64,000 nucleotides of DNA from an uncultured Muribaculaceae bacterium. Its GTDB lineage: Bacteria; Bacteroidota; Bacteroidia; Bacteroidales; Muribaculaceae. Below the pieces are notes generated by a model. The model searched no databases, was not told where the DNA came from, and was given only the letters and a program-made list of their open reading frames with translations. The position numbers were made by a program, and so were the translations under genes. This document shows, piece by piece, positions 37,922 through 45,309 of this stretch (positions are counted from its first letter, which is position 1; the number at the start of each line of letters is the position of its first letter). The stretch spans positions 43,382 to 107,381 of the forward strand of contig CAJUQP010000007.1 of NCBI GenBank assembly GCA_910588245.1, written 5' to 3'.

Positions 37922-39253
37922 TCAGGCGCCGGGGCGCCGGGATGTGCGGTAGAAGATGAGGAAGAGGAGTCCTATGGCCAGGGCGTAGGCCGAGAAGATG
38001 AGCCAGGGGGCTATCCAGTCGCCCATGAAGAGGCGCATGGAGGAATCGCCTACAGGCATCTGCTGCCATTGGCAATAGCTGTTGACCACGGCTCCGGCCG
38101 CGATCATGCCGAAAGTTGCGCCAATGCCGTTGCTCATCATCATGAGCAATCCCTGACCGAACCCTTTCACGCCGCTGTCGCTCATCTGATCCATGTAGAT
38201 GTGGCCGGCGATGTTGAAGAAATCGAAGGCCACGCCGTAGACAAGCATGGAGAGCACAAGGAGCCAGAGGCCGTCGCCCGGATTGCCGATGCCGAGGAAA
38301 AGGAAACGCAGGCACCACGCAAGAAGTGCCAGAAATATCACCCACCGGAAGCCGAGCCGTTTCATGGCCACGCCTACAAGAAGTATGCACGCCGCCTCCG
38401 CTATCTGGGAGAGCGAAAAGAGCATCGTGGCATTACCGGCGGCGAGCGATCCGGCGAATTCCGGCATCCCCATGAAATGATTGATGTAAGGGATGGCGAA
38501 TCCGTTGGATATCTGCAGGCAGACCCCTGTGAAAACAGCGAATATAAGGAAAATCCTGACAGTCTTTTTCTTGAAAAGGGTGAAGGCATTGAGCCCGAAA
38601 ATCTCTTTAAGGGAGGATGTGCCTGTTTTTGCAGGGGTGCTTCCGGCCGGAAGTGTGAAGACGTATAAGGCCGTGATGATGCCGACTATGGCGCTCGACA
38701 GAAGCTGGAATGAGTTGTATTGAAAACGGAAGGAGGAGGCGGTGTCGGAATCGGAGAGGGTGAACCCGAATGCCCCGTCGCAGAGATATGCTGAGTTGAC
38801 AAACCACATGGCGGCGACAAATCCGACCGTGCCCCAGATGCGGATTGCGGGAAACCTATCTACCGGCCGTTGTCCGTTGGCTTTCAGTATCGCGAACGTG
38901 GTGGTGTTGGCCAGCGCGAGTGTCGGCATGTAGAAAGCCAGGAAGAGAAGATATATGGGGAAAAAGCTGGCGAACTCCATCTGCGGATGGGTGAAGGCGT
39001 AGAACCATGCCGCGAGCATTGCCAGGGCCGCGGCAAGATGGCAGGCTCCGAGAAGATTGCGTGAGGGGAGGAAGCGGTCGGCGATATGCCCCATCAACGC
39101 AGGAGTTAGCAGCGACACTATGCCGACGGCGGCGTAAAACCATTGTATGTCTTTCCCGAGGCCTCCGGCTCCGAGGAGCTGTCCGAAGCAGGATAGATAG
39201 CAGCCCCAGATGGCGAACTGCAGGAAGTAGAGTGTCGACAGGCGTGTTTGCAT
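37922..39253 (-). CDS. Nucleoside:H+ symporter-type MFS transporter
   Basis: A 443-residue membrane protein with about 12 hydrophobic segments. The N-terminus LSTLYFLQFAIWGCYLSCFG, PALMGHIADRFLPSRNLLGA and RIWGTVGFVAAMW match the NupG/XapB-type family (nucleoside:H+ symporters), which is widespread in Bacteroidales. The C-terminal half has YGVAFDFFNIAGHIYMDQMS and GFGQGLLMMMSNGIGATFG, also typical. The likely role is uptake of nucleosides across the inner membrane. Monocistronic, followed by the cysK terminator region on the other strand. Confidence 0.85.
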   Translation of the reverse strand: MQTRLSTLYFLQFAIWGCYLSCFGQLLGAGGLGKDIQWFYAAVGIVSLLTPALMGHIADRFLPSRNLLGACHLAAALAMLAAWFYAFTHPQMEFASFFPIYLLFLAFYMPTLALANTTTFAILKANGQRPVDRFPAIRIWGTVGFVAAMWFVNSAYLCDGAFGFTLSDSDTASSFRFQYNSFQLLSSAIVGIITALYVFTLPAGSTPAKTGTSSLKEIFGLNAFTLFKKKTVRIFLIFAVFTGVCLQISNGFAIPYINHFMGMPEFAGSLAAGNATMLFSLSQIAEAACILLVGVAMKRLGFRWVIFLALLAWCLRFLFLGIGNPGDGLWLLVLSMLVYGVAFDFFNIAGHIYMDQMSDSGVKGFGQGLLMMMSNGIGATFGMIAAGAVVNSYCQWQQMPVGDSSMRLFMGDWIAPWLIFSAYALAIGLLFLIFYRTSRRPGA

Positions 39254-39312
39254 TAAAGGTTAAAGGGGGTGGGAGGTTAAAGGTTAAAGGTTAAAGGTTA
39301 AAGGTTAAAGGG
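39254..39312. repeat. GGTTAAA heptamer tandem repeat
   Basis: About seven units of GGTTAAA upstream of the transporter gene. The same heptamer occurs at 63957-64000 and 29012-29045. Confidence 0.8.
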
Positions 39313-39329
39313 GTTGAGAGGAGGCGGGG

Positions 39330-39374
39330 ACCGCGGCATTCGGCCGCGGCACGGGACGCCCGGCAATGCCGGGC
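39330..39374. repeat. REP-like palindromic element, host copy
   Basis: Matches 226-270 at 39 of 45 positions; both end in GCCCGGCAATGCCGGGC. Confidence 0.6.
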
Positions 39375-39436
39375 ATAGGGAGAGAAGAGGGCATGGGGAG
39401 AGAAGAGGGGAGGGGCATGGGGAGAGAAGAGGGGAG
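39373..39436. repeat. GCATGGGGAGAGAAGAGG tandem repeat
   Basis: Three imperfect units of about 20-25 bases just after the REP-like element. Purine-rich, no gene; the plus-strand frame over it is low-complexity. Confidence 0.6.
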
Positions 39437-39446
39437 CGGGGAGGGG

Positions 39447-41330
39447 TCAGAAGGAGAATTCTACGCCGCCCAGGATGGTGATGCCGGGCATAGGGCAGCC
39501 GTAGACTATCTCATAGTCGGTGTCGAGGATGTTGTCGAGTTTGACGAAGAATGTCACAGGCACGCGCTCGCCGTAGGTGTAGGCTCCGCGGAAATTCAGG
39601 AGGGTGTAGTTCTCTTTCTTATCTGGATTGCCTGTCTGCAGACTCCATATGCTGGAGTCTTCGAGAGTGAACCGGAATGGTCCCGGGTTCCAGTTGATCT
39701 CTGCGTCGAGTTTGTTTTTGGGTGCGTAGAGCAGGGTGCTGTTGTCAGTGTGCAGGTAAGCATAGTTGGCATCTATGCTCCAGGTGTCATTGAAGCGATA
39801 GCCGGCCTCGAGTTCGAAACCCTTGTTCTTGAATTTGCCCGTGTTGACGTTCTTCGGGCGCCCGTCTATGCGCTGCACCTGTATCATATCCTTGCCGTCG
39901 ATGAAGTAGAGGGCGGCTCCGAGGCTCAGGCGGTTGTCGAGGAGAGTCTGGCGGTATGACAGCTCATAGTTGAGCATATACTCAGGCTTGAGGTCGGGAT
40001 TCGCAGGGGCATACATGTATAGCTCCCGCAAGTTGGGGGCGCGGAATCCTTTGCCGAAAGAGAACTTTATATGTCCTGTGGCCGACGGACGGAAGATCAG
40101 TCCCGCCTGCGGCACCCATACGTTGCCATATTGTGATCCGTGCTGCAGACGCACGCCGCCGTTCAGAGAGAACCTGTCGCCCCAGAATCCCTGCTGCATC
40201 ATCACGTAGCCCGCGACCTCGTTCTCGCATTTGCGGAACGACGCTGTTTCCGCGCCGTCCGCTTTCAAGACATTCCAGGAATGCCCTCCCCAGTGAAGGA
40301 AGTCAAGGCCTACGGAAAGGTCGTTGTTTTCCCATGGATTGACAGTCTGGAAAAGGGTAAAGCCCATGTTATAGTCGGTGGAGCGGAAAATATAGTCGCG
40401 TGGATCGGCACCGGGCGCGTGACCGTCGTCGACATGGTGCGACCCCCAGCTGGCGAACGCCTGCAGACCTCCGTGTAAACTGTCGTAGGTGTTGTTGGCA
40501 TAGACCGAGGCTGTGCCGCGCGTCACTTTTGTCCACATGCTTTCGAGCGGCTCCTGGATTGTGCCGGGATTATTGGCCTTGGTCTGGGTCATCTCCGTGT
40601 TCGCTCCGAACGACCAGTGGCTTGAAGCCTCATATTGCGCCTGGATATACTCGTTGGCAAGCCAGAACTCGCTCCATTCGCGGTTGCCGTCGCTGCGGTC
40701 AAGCTGCCCGGCGACGGTTATCGAAAACTTGTTTTTCCTATAACCTGTGGAGAGGTTGAACTTCTGGGTGGAGAATGATCCGAACATGGCGCGTGCTTTG
40801 CCCGACGCTCCTTCAGTATGCTGGCGGCGTGTCTTTATGTTGACCGATCCTCCCATGGCGCTTGATCCGTAGAGTAATGAGGATGGGCCCTTCACCACTT
40901 CCACGCTTTCCACTCCGTTGGCCACATACGTGTCGGGAAGGGCATGCCCGAACAGCCCTGCCCACACCGGCTGACCGTCGACCATGAAGAGAACTTTGTT
41001 GCCCCCTCCCACGCCGCGTATATTGACTGTGCCGGCGGCTCCCCCGGATACGCCGTAACCTGCGAAACCGCGTTCACTTACAAACATCCCCGGCACTTTG
41101 TGCATGAGCACCGGCAGCAGCGATGACTCCGTCGACCGGTCGATCTCCTCCCGGCTCACTACGGTGACATCGAGGGGGGTGAGCAGCACATCGGTCTTAT
41201 ATGGGGCTGTCACGGTTATGCCGCGCAGGGCGACTGTGTCACGGGAAATCTCTGTCTCATCCTCGGCGAGGAGTGGAAATGAAGCGAGCAAAGAGCATAT
41301 CGCGAATGTGAAGGGTCTATACATCTGCAT
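39447..41330 (-). CDS. TonB-dependent outer-membrane receptor
   Basis: A 627-residue protein with signal peptide (MQMYRPFTFAICSLLASFPL). The plug domain is at about 30-160 (VTVVSREEIDRSTESSLLPV, then GTVNIRGVGGGNKVLFMVDG and VEVVKGPSSLLYGSSAMGGS). A beta-barrel follows, ending in an aromatic residue (GGVEFSF). The length and lack of a CarboxypepD-like N-terminal extension separate it from SusC and suggest a small ligand such as a siderophore, haem or cobalamin. Specificity cannot be read from the sequence. The upstream gap has a hairpin (41352-41381). Confidence 0.85.
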   Translation of the reverse strand: MQMYRPFTFAICSLLASFPLLAEDETEISRDTVALRGITVTAPYKTDVLLTPLDVTVVSREEIDRSTESSLLPVLMHKVPGMFVSERGFAGYGVSGGAAGTVNIRGVGGGNKVLFMVDGQPVWAGLFGHALPDTYVANGVESVEVVKGPSSLLYGSSAMGGSVNIKTRRQHTEGASGKARAMFGSFSTQKFNLSTGYRKNKFSITVAGQLDRSDGNREWSEFWLANEYIQAQYEASSHWSFGANTEMTQTKANNPGTIQEPLESMWTKVTRGTASVYANNTYDSLHGGLQAFASWGSHHVDDGHAPGADPRDYIFRSTDYNMGFTLFQTVNPWENNDLSVGLDFLHWGGHSWNVLKADGAETASFRKCENEVAGYVMMQQGFWGDRFSLNGGVRLQHGSQYGNVWVPQAGLIFRPSATGHIKFSFGKGFRAPNLRELYMYAPANPDLKPEYMLNYELSYRQTLLDNRLSLGAALYFIDGKDMIQVQRIDGRPKNVNTGKFKNKGFELEAGYRFNDTWSIDANYAYLHTDNSTLLYAPKNKLDAEINWNPGPFRFTLEDSSIWSLQTGNPDKKENYTLLNFRGAYTYGERVPVTFFVKLDNILDTDYEIVYGCPMPGITILGGVEFSF

Positions 41331-41351
41331 TTATAAATGATTGATCAGTGA

Positions 41352-41381
41352 CGGCCGACAACTTTTCAAGCTGTCCGGCCG
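41352..41381. promoter_or_regulatory. Hairpin upstream of the TonB receptor
   Basis: CGGCCGACA and TGTCCGGCCG pair with one bulged base around an 11-base loop, 22 bases upstream of the receptor start. It may be an operator or a leader hairpin. Confidence 0.4.
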
Positions 41382-41488
41382 ATTAAAAATGGAATTCAAT
41401 TGTTATAACAGATAAATATCCATTTTTATCATATGATTTCACAGATAATAAGTGAAATTGGTTGGAATATCAGTAAAAAGATGAAGAT

Positions 41489-42082
41489 ATGACGAGCGAA
41501 GAACTCAATTTTTTCGACCGCATTGCTCCCAAGTGGGACAGCATGGAGGTGAAATCTACTCCGGAGAAGGTCAACGAGATTCTGAATATAGCCGGGATAA
41601 GAGCAGGGATGGATATCCTTGACCTCGGCACCGGCACCGGAGTGCTTGTACCCTATCTTTCGGAGAGGGTGGGTGTCGGCGGATCGGTAACCGGCATAGA
41701 TCTCAGTGAGGGGATGCTCAGGGAGGCTACGCGCAAATATGGCAGCCTGCCGAATGTGGATTTCCGGCGTCTCGACTTCGAGCGCGACAAGATCGACGGG
41801 AAGTATGACCTGATAATGATGTATTGTGTGTATCCTCATCTGCACTCCCCTTACGACACCCTTCATCGTCTCGCGGAAGAAAACCTGAAGTCTGGCGGCA
41901 GGATATTAATCGGCTTCCCGAGCGACAATACCTTCATCAACCGTATCCATGGCGAGAAGAAAGTGGATCATGACGATCTTCCCACCCCGGGGATACTCCA
42001 GCTGAGGCTCACCGTCTATTGCCTTCATTCCCGGGTGCTTGCCGACGATGAGGGGAAGTATCTCGTGGAAGTCAGGGCCTGA
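41489..42082 (+). CDS. Class I SAM-dependent methyltransferase
   Basis: A 197-residue protein starting MTSEELNFFDRIAPKWDSME. Motif I is DILDLGTGTGVLVPYL (residues about 42-57), and the acidic SAM-ribose contact is in VTGIDLSEGMLREA (about 68-81). A DFERD...YDLIMMYCVYPHL segment follows. This is a UbiE/Methyltransf_11-type fold; the substrate is unknown. The stop overlaps the end of the convergent XRE regulator gene by 11 bases. Confidence 0.8.
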   Translation: MTSEELNFFDRIAPKWDSMEVKSTPEKVNEILNIAGIRAGMDILDLGTGTGVLVPYLSERVGVGGSVTGIDLSEGMLREATRKYGSLPNVDFRRLDFERDKIDGKYDLIMMYCVYPHLHSPYDTLHRLAEENLKSGGRILIGFPSDNTFINRIHGEKKVDHDDLPTPGILQLRLTVYCLHSRVLADDEGKYLVEVRA

Positions 42083-42566
42083 TGTCAGTCTTAAGCCGGA
42101 ATATCTCTTCCTGGAGGTGATCCGCACGGCGCCGCAGCGCATCATTATCGGCCGCCAGCCGGTCGTTACGCTCAAGCAGGGAGTCAATGTGTCGGAGCAG
42201 AGCCGCGTTTGCCTCCTCCAGGGCCGCGATGCGGTCATGGTGCTCGTGGTGGTGGGCGGTCATGCCGTCTTTACGGTGTGCCTGTTCGTGGAATCTGTTC
42301 AGAAGTTGCCCTATCAGATCCCCCTCGCTCATATCCTCAAGAGGGCGTGGGCCGGTTTCCGCTTGCGACGGTGTCTCCGTCATATATATTGATGGATCAT
42401 CGAGAGAGAATATCTCCAGTATGCGGCTCTCCTTCTCGGGGGGGAGGGGACTCTTGCCATTTTCTATGGCGGAAAGGAAGCTCTGCGTGATCTGGAGCTG
42501 CTGCGCAAGCTCTCCCTGGCTCATGCCGTGGTCTTTGCGTATGCGTGCTATATCTAAACGTGACAT
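42072..42566 (-). CDS. XRE-family regulator with C-terminal coiled coil
   Basis: A 164-residue protein. Residues 1-50 are a Cro/CI-type HTH (IRKDHGMSQGELAQQLQITQ then SFLSAIENGKSPLP). The rest is polar with a coiled coil from about 105 (IAALEEANAALLRHIDSLLE, LRRRADHLQEEIFRLKTDI) that probably dimerises the protein. It lies six bases after the thioredoxin-like lipoprotein gene and may share its transcript. Target unknown. Confidence 0.8.
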   Translation of the reverse strand: MSRLDIARIRKDHGMSQGELAQQLQITQSFLSAIENGKSPLPPEKESRILEIFSLDDPSIYMTETPSQAETGPRPLEDMSEGDLIGQLLNRFHEQAHRKDGMTAHHHEHHDRIAALEEANAALLRHIDSLLERNDRLAADNDALRRRADHLQEEIFRLKTDIRP

Positions 42567-42572
42567 ATGGTC

Positions 42573-43118
42573 TCAGTGATTGTCTGGTAGTTGCGACATG
42601 ACGGCTTCCGCAAGGGCGGATGATGTCGGTTGGTCTTCCGGGCCGAACGCTGCCGCGACCGTGCCGTCGGGCGATATGATGAATATGCGGGGAATCCCGG
42701 TGGATGCGAAAAGCTCATAGACCTTGCGGTCGGGTTGTGGGGAAAAGGGGATGGAGAGGGAATTTGCCTTCCAGTATTCCTCTATTGTTTCCCGGTTTTC
42801 ATCGCGGGCTATGGCGAGCACCACCACTCTCGGGTCGTCGGCGAAACGTTCGCATAGATCCTGAAGCACCGGGAAACTTCTGCGGCAGTCGGGGCACGTT
42901 GTGTTGAAAAACTCAATGGCGCCCACTTTCCCTCGCAGCGACGACGAGGAGACAGTCTCTCCGGAGCCGGTCACTACGGAGAACTGCGGAACGGGATCGC
43001 CGGGGCGCACACCGTGGTTTTCCGGCTCATCATCGTTGACGCAAGAAGAGACCGCCGCCATCATGCACAGGCACATGGCGGCGGTCGTCATTATCTTTAT
43101 TTTCCGCAGGATTGTCAT
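42573..43118 (-). CDS. TlpA-like thioredoxin-fold lipoprotein
   Basis: A 181-residue protein. The lipoprotein signal ends at AAVSSC (Cys26). A thioredoxin/AhpC-TSA fold follows, with the redox pair in FNTTCPDC (Cys75, Cys78) and the cis-Pro loop in ASTGIPRIFIISPDG. It probably acts as a periplasmic thiol-disulfide reductase anchored to a membrane. Its start overlaps the stop of the OmpA-like gene (ATGA), so the two are co-translated, which suggests a shared envelope role. Confidence 0.85.
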   Translation of the reverse strand: MTILRKIKIMTTAAMCLCMMAAVSSCVNDDEPENHGVRPGDPVPQFSVVTGSGETVSSSSLRGKVGAIEFFNTTCPDCRRSFPVLQDLCERFADDPRVVVLAIARDENRETIEEYWKANSLSIPFSPQPDRKVYELFASTGIPRIFIISPDGTVAAAFGPEDQPTSSALAEAVMSQLPDNH

Positions 43119-43978
43119 TTGTCTTTTTCCTCGGGAGCCTGGTCGATGAGGTCGAGGAACTGGTCGAGTTTCGGGGTGATGATTATCTCGGTGCGGCGGT
43201 TGCGCTGGCGGCCGAGTTCCGAGTCGTTGCTTGCGATGGGGTTATACTCACCTCGGCCGGCAGCCGTCATCCTTTTGGGATCGATGCCGAAATCGTTCTG
43301 GAGCACCTGAACCACCGACGATGCGCGGAGGTCGGAGAGGTCCCAGTTGTTGCGGATGTTGGGGCGGCTGATGGGCACATTGTCGGTGTTGCCCTCCACG
43401 AGCACGTCGTAGTCCTTATAGTCTTTTATTATCTTGGCGATCTTCGAGAGGGTCTCCATGGCCCTGTCGTTGATCTCATAGCTGCCGGTCTTGAAGAGCA
43501 TGTTGTCGGCCAGGGAGATATAGACCACTCCCTTGAGCACCTTCACGTCGACCTCCTTGAGCTCGTCGGTTGAGAGCGAGCGGGTCAGCTTGTTGGTAAG
43601 AGCGATGTTGAGGGAGTCGGATTTCGACTTGGCGTCGACGAGCTGCTTGATGTATTTGTTGGAGGCATTGATCTCGTCGACGAGCTTGGCGATGTTGACG
43701 CTCCCCTGGGCGTTGGCGTCCATACTCTTGTCGAGGGTGTTCTTGAGTTCGGCCATGCCCTGCTTGAGCTCGCCGTTGCTCTGCTGCGCAGCCTGGAGTT
43801 GTTGCTGCAGGTTGCGTGTGTCGGCGTTGCAGTTGATCAGCTCCTCGCGTGTCGAATTGTAGGACGACTGCAGTTCGTCATATTTCCCCTGGAGCTCGGA
43901 ATACTTCTTGTTGGTGACGCAGCTTGTCGACATCATGCCGATGAGCGCCGCACCGATAAATAAAGCCTTGAATTTCAT
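43115..43978 (-). CDS. OmpA-family peptidoglycan-associated lipoprotein
   Basis: A 287-residue protein. The lipoprotein signal ends MMSTSC (Cys20). A coiled coil spans about 25-130 (LQGKYDELQSSYNSTREELI). The C-terminal OmpA-like peptidoglycan-binding domain lies at about 150-275 (VLVEGNTDNVPI, NWDLSDLRASSVVQVLQ, RMTAAGRGEYNPIASN, GRQRNRRTEIII). It tethers the outer membrane to the cell wall. A promoter with TTGC, 19 bases, TTTCTTTG lies in the gap upstream (about 44050). First gene of an operon with the TlpA-like and XRE genes. Confidence 0.88.
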   Translation of the reverse strand: MKFKALFIGAALIGMMSTSCVTNKKYSELQGKYDELQSSYNSTREELINCNADTRNLQQQLQAAQQSNGELKQGMAELKNTLDKSMDANAQGSVNIAKLVDEINASNKYIKQLVDAKSKSDSLNIALTNKLTRSLSTDELKEVDVKVLKGVVYISLADNMLFKTGSYEINDRAMETLSKIAKIIKDYKDYDVLVEGNTDNVPISRPNIRNNWDLSDLRASSVVQVLQNDFGIDPKRMTAAGRGEYNPIASNDSELGRQRNRRTEIIITPKLDQFLDLIDQAPEEKDK

Positions 43979-44113
43979 AACTATATTTGGGTTTTGTTAA
44001 TGCATGTCGGTTTGTCGGGCCTTCATGCGTGAGGAAATCACCCACAAAGAAAACAATAAAAAGCGGTGTATGCAAGCGGATTGCTTTAAATTTTAACAGA
44101 AATTACCAACCTG

Positions 44114-45133
44114 TCAGCGGGTGGCTCGCCATTCCTTCATCAGAGCGTCGAGTTTGGCGTGCTCTATGAGGAATCCATCGTGGGCGAAGTCAGACTCCAT
44201 GACCCTGAACGATGAGCCGGGGATGGAGTCGGCAAGCTCCTTCAGGCATGCCGGCGGGAAAAGGATGTCGGAGCTGATGCCGATCACGAGCGTTTTTGCC
44301 TTTATCTTTTTCAGAGCCTCGCGGATGCCTCCACGTCCGCGTCCTACGTCGTGGGAATCACCGCTCTCACATATCCTCACATAAGAATACACGTCAAACC
44401 GTCTGCAAAGTTTCTCTCCCTGATATTCCTGATAAGTCTGCACCCGGCGGAAGAAAGGATCGGGGCGGTTCTCGTCATCGCGCTGGCTCATGTTGTAGGC
44501 GAAGGGTCCGCGATAGCTGATCAACGCGATCGAGCGGGCTGTGGCGAGCCCCTTGCGGGCCGCGTCGAGGCGGTGCTCGCCATAGGTGGGATCCGTGGCG
44601 ATGGCCATATACATGGATTTGTTGAACGCTGCGAGCCAGGGGCTGCAGGAGGAGTCTGTGGCGCAGAACATCACGTTGTCGGCTATATCCGGATCGGTCA
44701 CCATCCACTCTATGGCCTGGAAGCCGCCGAGTGAGACCCCTATCATCTCGTGGATGCGGCTTATGCCTAAGCGTTCGGCAAGCAAGCGGTGGCATTTCAC
44801 GGCGTCGCGTATCGTCACACGGGGAAAATCACCGCACCAGGGCTTGCCGGTGGCGGGATTTACCGACGACGGTCCCGTGGTGCCATAGCAGGATCCGAGC
44901 ATGTTGGCGCAGACAATAAAGTATTTTTCGGGGTCGAGAAATTTCCCTTTCTCAACGGTATGCGGCCACCAGTCGGCCACGTCGGAGTTGGCGGTGAGTC
45001 CGTGCATCACCCAGATCACGTTGCTGCGGTCTTCATTGAGTGTCCCGTAGGTGTCATAGGCGATTGTGAGCGACGGAAGAGTCTCGCCGCTTTCAAGAGT
45101 GAAGGGTTGTTCGATATAGCAGTATTGTGGCAT
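44114..45133 (-). CDS. metX: Homoserine O-acetyltransferase
   Basis: A 339-residue alpha/beta-hydrolase. I choose ATG 45133 (MPQYCYIEQPFTLESGETLP), since the longer frame starts with TTG inside the promoter. Catalytic Ser134 is in IGVSLGGFQA, Asp in GISSDILFPP, and His in DFAHDGFLIEH, the MetX triad. Family motifs VMHGLTANSDVADWW and GSCYGTTGPSSVNP are present. It acetylates homoserine with acetyl-CoA in methionine synthesis. With cysK it gives the segment a sulfur amino-acid flavour, though the two are not adjacent. Confidence 0.92.
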   Translation of the reverse strand: MPQYCYIEQPFTLESGETLPSLTIAYDTYGTLNEDRSNVIWVMHGLTANSDVADWWPHTVEKGKFLDPEKYFIVCANMLGSCYGTTGPSSVNPATGKPWCGDFPRVTIRDAVKCHRLLAERLGISRIHEMIGVSLGGFQAIEWMVTDPDIADNVMFCATDSSCSPWLAAFNKSMYMAIATDPTYGEHRLDAARKGLATARSIALISYRGPFAYNMSQRDDENRPDPFFRRVQTYQEYQGEKLCRRFDVYSYVRICESGDSHDVGRGRGGIREALKKIKAKTLVIGISSDILFPPACLKELADSIPGSSFRVMESDFAHDGFLIEHAKLDALMKEWRATR

Positions 45134-45151
45134 AGCAGACGAAATGTTTTG

Positions 45152-45159
45152 CAAAATTA
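45152..45159 (-). promoter_or_regulatory. -7 box TAATTTTG for metX
   Basis: TAnnTTTG on the minus strand, 19 bases before the chosen ATG; the -33 region is weak. Confidence 0.45.
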
Positions 45160-45189
45160 ATAAATCCCCGCGAATTTGTCAGCGAAATT

Positions 45190-45221
45190 TTTGCTTATAT
45201 AACAAAAGTTCTCTAAATTTG
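45190..45221 (+). promoter_or_regulatory. Promoter for the LuxR-type PUL regulator
   Basis: TTTG (45190-45193), 20 bases, TAAATTTG (45214-45221). It implies transcription starts near 45228, so the upstream ATG at 45229 is probably not used. Confidence 0.65.
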
Positions 45222-45309
45222 CAACCATATGGGTAAAACATGTGTGTTTTCTGATCACACGGATCCATCGCATAATCTGACATCAACCTTACAGCGCAAA
45301 TATATTTTC

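Noticed and set aside
39366..39959. Rightward frame over the purine-rich tandem repeats and the TonB receptor end
   Set aside because: It starts in a low-complexity repeat and continues antisense to a clear TonB-dependent receptor.
41352..41381. Hairpin before the TonB receptor considered as a cobalamin riboswitch
   Set aside because: The leader is far too short and lacks the conserved B12-box region.
45229..45309. Upstream ATG for the LuxR-type regulator
   Set aside because: It would lie at about the transcription start predicted from the TAAATTTG box, and the signal peptide begins at the ATG at 45310.
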